Positions 1-5,155 of a stretch of DNA of 5,363 nucleotides are shown piece after piece. Position numbers and translations under genes: made by a program. Every line of letters starts with the position of its first letter. The first letter of the stretch is position 1. The notes under the pieces were generated by a model, which saw only the letters and a list, made by a program, of their open reading frames with translations, was not told the origin of the DNA and searched no databases. Origin of the DNA: Desulfofustis sp. (GTDB taxonomy: Bacteria > Desulfobacterota > Desulfobulbia > Desulfobulbales > Desulfocapsaceae); contig JAUVWB010000140.1 of NCBI GenBank assembly GCA_030604345.1, forward strand, positions 1 to 5,363, written 5' to 3'.

Positions 1-999
1 GCGGAGGAAGCGGCCTTGCGGCTCGGAGAGCTGCACCGGCTCGATAACATTATCGGCAAGAGCGAACCGATGCGGGCAGTGTTCGGCGCCATCGAAGCGG
101 CGGCGGCCAGCGACGTGACCGTGATCATTGAGGGAGAGAGCGGCACCGGTAAGGAATTGGTGGCCGGGGCCATCCATTATCGCAGCGGTCGGAAAGCCCA
201 ACCGCTGGTAACGGTGAACTGCAGCGCCCTGAGTGAAACGCTGCTGGAGAGCGAGTTGTTTGGTCATGTCCGTGGTGCGTATACCGGAGCGGTGCGGGAC
301 CGGGCCGGCCGCTTCGAGGAGGCGGCCGGCGGCACCATCTTCCTCGATGAGATCGGCGACTTGACGCCGCTGATTCAGGTCAAGCTGCTGCGGGTGCTGC
401 AGGAGCGGGAAATAGAGCGAGTCGGTGAGTCTCGTCGTCGGCCCCTGGACATCCGGGTGATCACCGCCACCCATCACGACCTGGCCGAGCGGGTTCGTTC
501 GGGGGTTTTCCGTCAGGATCTGTTCTACCGGCTCCATGTCTTCTCCATCGTTTTGCCCGCCCTTCGACAACGCCGGGAGGATATCCCCCTGCTGACCAGT
601 CATTTCATCAACCGTTTCAACAAGAAAACGGGCAAACAGATCGTCGACGTGGCGCCGGCGGTCATGCGGTTGTTTCTCGACTATGACTGGCCGGGCAATG
701 TCCGTCAGCTCGAGCATGCCGTTGAGCATGCCTTTGTCCTCTGTCGCGGTGATCGTGTCGAGGTCGACGACCTGCCGTTGGAGATCCGCAAGGCGCCGGT
801 GTCCAGGGCAGGCGGCTACCGGGAGGCTGCCTCGACACCTTCGCGACATCGTGCCGGCAGACCTGATCGAGAGCATTTGCTGCACCTGCTGGCTGCCTGT
901 GCCTGGAACAAGGCCGAAGTTGCCAGGCAGCTTGGGGTGAGCCGGACGGCAATCTGGAAGTACATGAAAAAATATACTATTCCTCTCAAGCCTCAGTAG
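1..999 (+). CDS. Sigma-54-dependent transcriptional activator (AAA+ and Fis-type HTH), 5' end outside the window
   Basis: This is the C-terminal part of a bacterial enhancer-binding protein, which uses ATP hydrolysis to remodel sigma-54 RNA polymerase at -24/-12 promoters. Counting residue 1 from base 1, Walker A is GESGTGKE (45-52), the sigma-54 contact loop is GAYTGA (92-97, usually GAFTGA), and Walker B is GGTIFLDEIGD (110-120). These are followed by FRQDLFYRL and LRQRREDIPLL, typical of the family. The C-terminus (about 303-325) is a Fis-type helix-turn-helix with GVSRTAIWKYMKKY. The frame is open to base 1, and a TTG at 16 lies only about 15 residues before the AAA+ domain, so I treat the true start and any sensory domain (receiver, PAS or GAF) as upstream and unseen. 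The stop is TAG at 997-999. The next operon carries enhancer-like repeats and a sigma-54-like promoter, so it is the likely target. The family call is secure; the inducing signal is unknown. Confidence 0.95.
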   Translation, partial: AEEAALRLGELHRLDNIIGKSEPMRAVFGAIEAAAASDVTVIIEGESGTGKELVAGAIHYRSGRKAQPLVTVNCSALSETLLESELFGHVRGAYTGAVRDRAGRFEEAAGGTIFLDEIGDLTPLIQVKLLRVLQEREIERVGESRRRPLDIRVITATHHDLAERVRSGVFRQDLFYRLHVFSIVLPALRQRREDIPLLTSHFINRFNKKTGKQIVDVAPAVMRLFLDYDWPGNVRQLEHAVEHAFVLCRGDRVEVDDLPLEIRKAPVSRAGGYREAASTPSRHRAGRPDREHLLHLLAACAWNKAEVARQLGVSRTAIWKYMKKYTIPLKPQ

Positions 1000-1036
1000 C
1001 GGTTCTGTTTGCGCCAGCAGCTCCTCTCCTTGGCAA

Positions 1037-1078
1037 TGGTAACGTTACTTTCGTTACTGGTAACGTTACTTTCGCCTG
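1037..1078. repeat. 21-bp tandem repeat with two GTAACGTTAC palindromes; candidate enhancer (UAS)
   Basis: Two copies of a 21-bp unit lie head to tail (1037-1057 and 1058-1078). Their first 17 bases, TGGTAACGTTACTTTCG, are identical. Each contains the perfect palindrome GTAACGTTAC (1039-1048 and 1060-1069), with centres 21 bp apart, or two helical turns, which places both on one face of the DNA. An extra half-site GTTAC (1053-1057) forms a second dyad across the unit junction, CGTTAC-TG-GTAACG (1052-1065). The cluster sits about 120-150 bp upstream of a sigma-54-like promoter and just after an enhancer-binding protein gene, where upstream activating sites normally lie. Binding by that protein is inference; a repressor operator is the alternative. 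Confidence 0.6.
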
Positions 1079-1186
1079 TGTGGCCTTCGCCGTGGTTTTT
1101 CCGCCTTCCCTGTCGGTAGTAAATAATTCTTTCGTAAACAAAATGTTACGTCTGTTTCCTGGTTAGCAACCGGAGGAGTGGCGGGC

Positions 1187-1202
1187 CGGCACGATTCTTG
1201 AG
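1187..1202 (+). promoter_or_regulatory. Candidate sigma-54 (-24/-12) promoter
   Basis: The sequence CGGCACGATTCTTGAG matches the sigma-54 consensus TGGCACG-N4-TTGCW over the full GGCACG -24 block and the TTG of the -12 block, with the correct spacing. The usual C of the -12 GC is A here (GG-N10-GA). Transcription would start near 1213, giving a leader of about 90 nt to the DUF302-like gene. A second, less likely arrangement just downstream (GG at 1217-1218, TTGCT at 1226-1230) has a perfect -12 block but a spacer one base short. No convincing -35/-10 pair competes nearby. Confidence 0.5.
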
Positions 1203-1214
1203 TACGAGAGAATG

Positions 1215-1252
1215 CCGGTGCACTTTTGCTGACGCTGCTGCTGGTGTGCCGG
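1215..1252 (+). other. Possible stem-loop in the mRNA leader
   Basis: CCGGTGCAC (1215-1223) can pair with GTGTGCCGG (1244-1252) as a 9-bp RNA stem that includes two adjacent G-U wobbles, around a 20-nt loop. It would lie at the very 5' end of a transcript starting near 1213. No U-tract follows, so it is not a simple terminator. It might stabilise the mRNA 5' end, or it may be chance. Confidence 0.25.
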
Positions 1253-1303
1253 TCCTACATGGTGAGCAGCGGTTAAAGACTTTTTCGTCGGAGGAATCAA
1301 TCC

Positions 1304-1774
1304 ATGGCAACCGATCATCTCTACGCTACCCACACCCTCAAGAGCCCGGCCCAATTCGCCGCCCATCTGTTGGAGATAGCTGGCAAGAAGGGCTTTGTGG
1401 CGGCCAACCGGGCGCATATGGCTTTGGCCGATACGTTTCGTTCGCACGGTGCCGACGTGGCCGATGAATTCGATCTGCACATGATACAATTGTGCAAGCC
1501 GGAAAAGGCGGCCGACAGCCTGCAGACGAATCCTGAACGGGCCATTTTGATGCCCAAATTTGTTATGGCCTTCAGTCAGGACCAGCGGACCCAGATCCGC
1601 TTTCATCACTATTGCCGGGAGTCCATCTGTGCCATGGTCGACGATGCGGCCTTCCCGCAATCACTGGCTAAAACCTATCAGACAATCATAGCCATGATCG
1701 ACGAAGCGGGCAGCCTGTTGAGCACGGCTGCCCGCTTCTCCGCCGATCAGCCATCTGCGCCAAGGAGCCTGTGA
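1304..1774 (+). CDS. DUF302-like small protein
   Basis: A 156-residue soluble protein with no signal peptide or membrane segment. Its centre (about residues 61-102) contains CKPEKAADSLQTNP followed by RAILMPKFVMAF and RTQIRF. This resembles the DUF302 core, where a Cys-x-Pro turn and an NP or DP precede a hydrophobic strand ending in LLP or LMP. The biochemical role of DUF302 is not established. Cys64, Cys104, Cys109, His59 and His101-102 are possible ligands, but nothing here shows metal or redox binding. The ATG at 1304 is preceded by GGAGG (1290-1294) at a slightly long 9-nt spacing. The stop codon overlaps the start of the downstream transporter by one base (TGATG), so the two are translationally coupled and probably act together, for example with this protein as a cytoplasmic accessory or sensor of the transported compound. 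The gene is certain; the family call is good but was made by eye. Confidence 0.75.
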   Translation: MATDHLYATHTLKSPAQFAAHLLEIAGKKGFVAANRAHMALADTFRSHGADVADEFDLHMIQLCKPEKAADSLQTNPERAILMPKFVMAFSQDQRTQIRFHHYCRESICAMVDDAAFPQSLAKTYQTIIAMIDEAGSLLSTAARFSADQPSAPRSL

Positions 1775-2784
1775 TGATGAATACCCTACGAATCCTGCAG
1801 AAAAACCTGGTCTACGCCATCCCCGTTGCCATGATCCTCGGCCTGTTCGGCGGTGGTTTCCTCTTCGACGCTTCGGTTCTGAAGAACTTGATCATCCCCA
1901 TCACCTTCATCATGGTCTATCCGATGATGGCCACGTTGCAGGTACGCAGCGTGTTTTCCGGCCAGGACGCACGGCTGCAGATCGCCACCCAGTTGATCAA
2001 CTTCATCCTCGTACCGCTGCTGGTCTTCGGCCTGGGCAAGGTCTTTCTGCAAGGAGAGGAGATGAAGTACGGCCTCTGGGCGGTGGGTCTGTTCCTGATC
2101 GGGGTCCTGCCCGCCTCGGGTATGACCATTTCCTGGACCGGGTTTGCCGGCGGCAACAAGGAAGCGGCCACCAAGATGCTAGTTTTCGGCTTGATAATCG
2201 GTGCCCTGGCGGCTCCGCTCTACACCCGGGTGTTCATGGGGGCAACGGTAGAAGTGGATATGCTGCACATGTTCCAGCAGATCTGTTTTTTTGTCTTCGT
2301 CCCCTTGATCGCTGGCCTGCTTACCCAGCGTATCCTGATCAAAAAACACGGCCAGAAGGCCTGGGTGGAGGTCTATAAACCGTTGTTCCCGCCTTTTTCC
2401 GCTCTCGGCGTCACCCTTATCGCCTTCGTCGCCATGGCCTTGAAGGCCAAAACGATTCTTGCCGACCCCGGTGATCTGTTGGTGATCGCCCTGCCGTTGG
2501 TGGTCTTTTATATCGTCAACTACGTGGTGCTCTCTCTGGTCGGCAAGTTTTTCTTCAGTCGTGAGGATGCCATTGCCATGGTCTTCGGCGTGGTCATGCG
2601 TGATCTCTCCATCGCCCTGGCCATTGCCATGACCGCCTTTGGCCGGGACGGTTCGACCATCGCCCTGCTGATTGCGCTGGCCTATGTCTTCCAGATCCAG
2701 TCGGCTGCCTGGTATATCCGTCTGGTGCCATGGATCTTCGGCTCGGTCGCCGAAAAGAAAGCAACCGTCGCTCCTGCTCACTGA
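1774..2784 (+). CDS. BASS/ACR3-superfamily membrane transporter (bile acid:sodium symporter-like), lacking the arsenite Cys
   Basis: A 336-residue inner-membrane protein with about ten hydrophobic helices, approximately at 12-30, 37-55, 68-92, 100-118, 132-152, 166-186, 205-225, 234-258, 264-288 and 295-320. LPASGMTISW (112-121) and the following GGNKEAA align with the helix-4 motif of ACR3 arsenite permeases (PCxxMVxxW, then a D/N-rich turn). GVVMRDLSIALAIA (272-285) resembles the RNxxLALA motif of bile acid:sodium symporters. The catalytic Cys of ACR3 is Ala114 here, and the only cysteine, Cys171, lies elsewhere, so arsenite export is unlikely. A sodium-coupled organic-anion carrier is plausible, but the substrate is unknown. 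I chose ATG 1774 because AAGGAG (1762-1767) sits 6 nt upstream; GTG 1771 and ATG 1777 are alternatives. It overlaps the DUF302-like gene by one base. Automated annotation may call it an arsenic resistance protein, which the sequence does not support. Confidence 0.88.
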   Translation: MMNTLRILQKNLVYAIPVAMILGLFGGGFLFDASVLKNLIIPITFIMVYPMMATLQVRSVFSGQDARLQIATQLINFILVPLLVFGLGKVFLQGEEMKYGLWAVGLFLIGVLPASGMTISWTGFAGGNKEAATKMLVFGLIIGALAAPLYTRVFMGATVEVDMLHMFQQICFFVFVPLIAGLLTQRILIKKHGQKAWVEVYKPLFPPFSALGVTLIAFVAMALKAKTILADPGDLLVIALPLVVFYIVNYVVLSLVGKFFFSREDAIAMVFGVVMRDLSIALAIAMTAFGRDGSTIALLIALAYVFQIQSAAWYIRLVPWIFGSVAEKKATVAPAH

Positions 2785-2803
2785 AGCAACACGCGCTCTC
2801 CCG

Positions 2804-2834
2804 CCGGCGGGCGGCCTCCGGGTCTGTCCGCCGG
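2804..2834 (+). terminator. GC-rich hairpin after the transporter gene, weak terminator candidate
   Basis: CCGGCGG (2804-2810) pairs with CCGCCGG (2828-2834) around a 17-nt loop, starting 20 bases after the transporter stop. The left arm also lies within a perfect 12-bp palindrome, CCCGCCGGCGGG (2800-2811). No U-run follows, so it is not a standard intrinsic terminator; it could aid 3'-end stability or Rho-dependent termination. Confidence 0.25.
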
Positions 2835-2998
2835 TTCAGGTCCAGCCCCACCTCTCTTTACCGCTCCTTCGTGATCGTTTCCTGTTGCCAGCCGCGTGCA
2901 TCGGTTACCCGGTAAACTACGGCTGTTTGAAGAAAGGCTGTTCTCTCTGAAATTGTTTTCCGGTGGGCCGGAGCGCCGATCTGGTCAAATCTTTTTCC

Positions 2999-3028
2999 TT
3001 GACAAGGGGGAGATGGGTGCGGTAGGAA
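2999..3028 (+). promoter_or_regulatory. Possible sigma-70-type promoter for the carboxyltransferase operon
   Basis: A perfect -35 hexamer TTGACA (2999-3004) is followed after 18 bases by TAGGAA (3023-3028), a poor -10. A better -10, TATAAC (3031-3036), is too far away at 26 bases. The A+T tract downstream offers other -10-like sequences. The region is a plausible promoter, but the exact elements are uncertain. Confidence 0.25.
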
Positions 3029-3032
3029 AATA

Positions 3033-3044
3033 TAACAACGTTAC
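3033..3044. promoter_or_regulatory. GTAAC-type inverted repeat, candidate operator 1
   Basis: TAAC-AAC-GTTA (3033-3043) is an inverted repeat, and it contains AACGTTAC (3037-3044), which equals 8 of the 10 bases of the palindrome repeated upstream of the DUF302-like gene. It lies just after the possible promoter, where a bound protein could affect initiation. The regulator is not identified. Confidence 0.35.
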
Positions 3045-3108
3045 ACATTTTGGCTTTTATTTTTGTTTTAATTTTAAAAAAATAAATAAAATTAAACAAA
3101 TAAACAGT

Positions 3109-3127
3109 TTTGTTGCTATGTAACAAA
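3109..3127. promoter_or_regulatory. GTAAC-type inverted repeat, candidate operator 2
   Basis: TTTGTTGC-TAT-GTAACAAA has 8-bp arms with one mismatch around a 3-bp centre, 45 bases before the carboxyltransferase start. The inner GTTGC...GTAAC half-sites resemble the CGTTAC-TG-GTAACG dyad in the upstream enhancer repeat. The good symmetry suggests a dimeric regulator site, possibly for the same protein or for a propionate or acyl-CoA-responsive one. Confidence 0.4.
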
Positions 3128-3172
3128 TGTATCAACGAATCGGAATGCCGATCACTGGAGAGGAGGGCAGTC

Positions 3173-4714
3173 ATGGAGAAGATCGAACTCCTTCGGCACA
3201 AGCGGCAACGTATCGCGCTTGGCGGCGGTCAGGAACGGATCGACAAACAGCATGAGAAAGGCAAGCTGACTGCCCGGGAGCGGCTGCTCGCCCTGTTCGA
3301 TCAGCAGACCTTCGTCGAACTCGATGCCTTCATCGCCTGCCGATGCACCAATTTCGGCATGGACAAGCTCGGCTTCGAGGGAGAGTCGGTGGTGACCGGC
3401 TACGGCCGGGTGGACGGCCGGCTGGTGTACGCCTTTTCCCAGGATTTCACGGTTACCGGCGGGGCGCTGGGAGAGATGCACGCGCGTAAGGTGGTCAAGG
3501 CCATGGATGCCGCCGTCAAGGTCGGGGCGCCGATCGTCGGTCTCAACGATTCCGGCGGCGCCCGCATCCAGGAGGCGGTCGACGCCCTGTCCGGCTACGG
3601 CGAGATCTTTTATCGCAATGCCATCTATTCCGGAGTGATTCCGCAGATCTCGGCGATCATGGGTCCCTGTGCCGGCGGGGCCGTCTACTCGCCGGCCCTG
3701 ACCGATTTCATCTTCATGGTGGATCAGACCTCGCAGATGTTCATTACCGGACCGCAGGTGATTCGTACGGTGACCGGCGAGCAGGTGAGCGCCGAAGAAC
3801 TCGGCGGCGCCATGACCCACAATCGGACCAGCGGCAATGTCCACTTCCTGGCCGCATCCGATCAAGACTGTCTGGCCGGGATCAGGCGGTTGCTCTCCTA
3901 TCTGCCGCCCAACAACCAGGAGAAACCGCCCCTGCACCACCGTGGTGACGATCCGAACCGGATGATCGAGGTCTTCGACACCATCATCCCCGATCACCCC
4001 AACAAGCCCTACGATATGCACGAGATCATCAGGCTGGTGGTCGACGACGGTGATTTCCTCGAGTATCAACCCTATTTCGCCACCAACCTGATCACCGTGT
4101 TGGCCCGGGTGGCCGGCCAGCCGGTGGGCATCATCGCCAATCAGCCGGCAGTGATGGCCGGTTGCCTCGATCTCAACGCCGGCGACAAGGCGGCCCGTTT
4201 CATTCGCACCTGCAGTGCTTTTCACCTGCCGTTGCTGACCTTCGTCGACGTGCCCGGCTTTCTTCCCGGCACCGCTCAGGAACATGGCGGCATCATCCGC
4301 CACGGCGCCAAGATCCTCTATGCCTACAGCGAGGCCACGGTGCCGAAGATCACCGTCATCACCCGCAAGGCCTACGGCGGCGCCTACGTGGCCATGTGCT
4401 CGAAGTCGCTCGGGGCGGATCGGGTGGTTGCCTGGCCGACCGCCGAGATTGCGGTGATGGGCTCGGAAGGGGCGGTTAACATCATCTTCAAGAACGATCT
4501 GGCTCGGGCCGATGATCCCGAGGCCGCCCGACAGAAGATCCTCGCCGACTATCAGGCCGAATTCGCCACGCCATACAAGGCTGCGGAGCGCGGCTTCGTC
4601 GACGATGTCATCGAACCACGAACCACCCGGCAGCGGATCATCGACGGGCTGGCCATGTTGGATGGCAAACGGGAGCGGCGTCCGGCCAAGATTCACGGCA
4701 ACATCCCGCTCTGA
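3173..4714 (+). CDS. mmdA: Methylmalonyl-CoA decarboxylase alpha subunit / acyl-CoA carboxyltransferase (MmdA/PccB family)
   Basis: This subunit transfers the carboxyl group between an acyl-CoA, most likely (S)-methylmalonyl-CoA, and the biotin on a carrier protein. At 513 residues it has the family's usual length. Both crotonase-fold halves are complete. The N-terminal half has DSGGAR (126-131) and GPCAGGAVYSP (164-174), which form one oxyanion hole. The C-terminal half has PGFLPGTAQE (361-370) and KAYGGAYVAM (399-408), then the AWPTAEIAVMG stretch typical of MmdA and PccB. Residue 406, just after AYGGAY, is Val, whereas propionyl-CoA carboxylase beta subunits have Asp there. I chose ATG 3173 because GGAGAGGAGG (3157-3166) lies 6 bases upstream and MEKIELLRHKR matches the family N-terminus; an in-frame TTG at 3110 overlaps a candidate operator and lacks a ribosome site. 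The following OadG-type and biotin-carrier genes favour a decarboxylase over a soluble carboxylase, but a transcarboxylase is possible. Confidence 0.93.
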   Translation: MEKIELLRHKRQRIALGGGQERIDKQHEKGKLTARERLLALFDQQTFVELDAFIACRCTNFGMDKLGFEGESVVTGYGRVDGRLVYAFSQDFTVTGGALGEMHARKVVKAMDAAVKVGAPIVGLNDSGGARIQEAVDALSGYGEIFYRNAIYSGVIPQISAIMGPCAGGAVYSPALTDFIFMVDQTSQMFITGPQVIRTVTGEQVSAEELGGAMTHNRTSGNVHFLAASDQDCLAGIRRLLSYLPPNNQEKPPLHHRGDDPNRMIEVFDTIIPDHPNKPYDMHEIIRLVVDDGDFLEYQPYFATNLITVLARVAGQPVGIIANQPAVMAGCLDLNAGDKAARFIRTCSAFHLPLLTFVDVPGFLPGTAQEHGGIIRHGAKILYAYSEATVPKITVITRKAYGGAYVAMCSKSLGADRVVAWPTAEIAVMGSEGAVNIIFKNDLARADDPEAARQKILADYQAEFATPYKAAERGFVDDVIEPRTTRQRIIDGLAMLDGKRERRPAKIHGNIPL

Positions 4715-4732
4715 GCATCAGGAGGACGATCC

Positions 4733-5122
4733 ATGGATATCATGGCCTTGCTGGCGACATTCGGTGATCCGGCACAGATCGTCGAGATGAGTCTGGCCGA
4801 AAAGATGATGGCCGGGTTGGCCACCACGGTGCTGGGCATGGGGGTCACCTTTGTCGCCCTTATCGTGCTGCAGCTGGTTATCGCTCTGTTGGGCCGGCTC
4901 TGTCGGCCGCCGGAGGACCACGCCGCTACGGTCGAGACCACGGTCGCGGCCGGGGTTGAGCCGGTCAACGAGCCGACGGTCGCGGCCATTGCCACAGCGC
5001 TGGCCGTCATGCTGCAGGCGGCGCCGCAGGATCTGGTGATCAGGGAGATCAGACGGGTCGGGGCGCCGCCCTCGGCCTGGAGTCGGGCAGGTATCGGCGA
5101 GCAGATGCGCGATGAGGGATAA
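4733..5122 (+). CDS. mmdD: OadG/MmdD-type small membrane subunit of the sodium-pumping decarboxylase
   Basis: A 129-residue protein with one membrane helix at about 27-56 (ATTVLGMGVTFVALIVLQLV...), an acidic and Ala/Val-rich linker (60-82), and a conserved-looking C-terminal tail (TVAAIATALAVMLQ, then VIREIRRVG and SAWSRAG). OadG-family (gamma or delta) subunits assemble sodium-translocating decarboxylases, anchoring the carboxyltransferase and biotin carrier to the membrane beta subunit. The tail, with its Trp-x-Arg element and the short helix before it, is the form seen in many anaerobes; it differs from the Pro-rich, metal-binding tail of oxaloacetate decarboxylase gamma. ATG 4733 follows GGAGG (4721-4725) by 7 bases and the mmdA stop by 18, so it is in the same operon. 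The family call rests on helix, size, tail and context, since these proteins diverge strongly. Confidence 0.82.
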   Translation: MDIMALLATFGDPAQIVEMSLAEKMMAGLATTVLGMGVTFVALIVLQLVIALLGRLCRPPEDHAATVETTVAAGVEPVNEPTVAAIATALAVMLQAAPQDLVIREIRRVGAPPSAWSRAGIGEQMRDEG

Positions 5123-5155
5123 CCAGAAAGCGGATGTGATCCGGGAGGATGAGTC

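Larger units (their letters stand above)
2785..3172. other. 388-base intergenic region without a convincing gene
   Basis: The short reading frames here lack a good ribosome-binding site and any recognisable protein motif. From left to right the gap holds a GC-rich hairpin after the transporter, a short TCCGG-TGGG-CCGGA stem (2959-2972), a TTGACA element, two GTAAC-type inverted repeats, and a stretch at 3055-3106 with only three G or C bases in 52. Within that tract TTTAATTTTA (3067-3076) and TAAAATTAAA (3087-3096) form an A+T-only dyad with a 10-base loop. The sharp change from GC-rich flanks to A+T suggests the promoter and control region of the carboxyltransferase operon. Confidence 0.6.

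Noticed and set aside
1217..1230. Second sigma-54-like site with a perfect TTGCT block
   Set aside because: The GG-to-GC spacer is 9 rather than 10 bases, which sigma-54 rarely tolerates; the site at 1187-1202 has correct spacing and a full GGCACG.
1212..1232. Six-codon leader peptide (ATG to TGA)
   Set aside because: No ribosome-binding site, and it coincides with the predicted transcription start, so it would probably have no 5' leader.
1163..1660. Antisense 165-codon frame across the enhancer-to-DUF302 region
   Set aside because: Overlaps the coupled DUF302-like gene and the candidate sigma-54 promoter, with no recognisable motif.
2179..2781. Antisense 200-codon frame opposite the transporter
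   Set aside because: Low-complexity Asp/Gly/His/Gln composition mirrors the hydrophobic codons of the transporter; no family resemblance.
2896..3123. 75-codon + strand frame in the second intergenic region
   Set aside because: Its codons run through the A+T tract giving Lys/Asn/Ile/Phe-rich nonsense; no ribosome site and no motif.
3110..3172. Upstream TTG start for the carboxyltransferase, adding 21 residues
   Set aside because: No ribosome site precedes it, it overlaps an inverted repeat, and ATG 3173 has a strong Shine-Dalgarno and the family-typical N-terminus.
3152..4696. Long antisense open frame (514 codons) opposite the carboxyltransferase gene
   Set aside because: Its translation is rich in Gly, His, Asp and Arg with no domain motif, as expected from the reverse strand of a GC-biased gene. 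The + strand frame is a clear family member.
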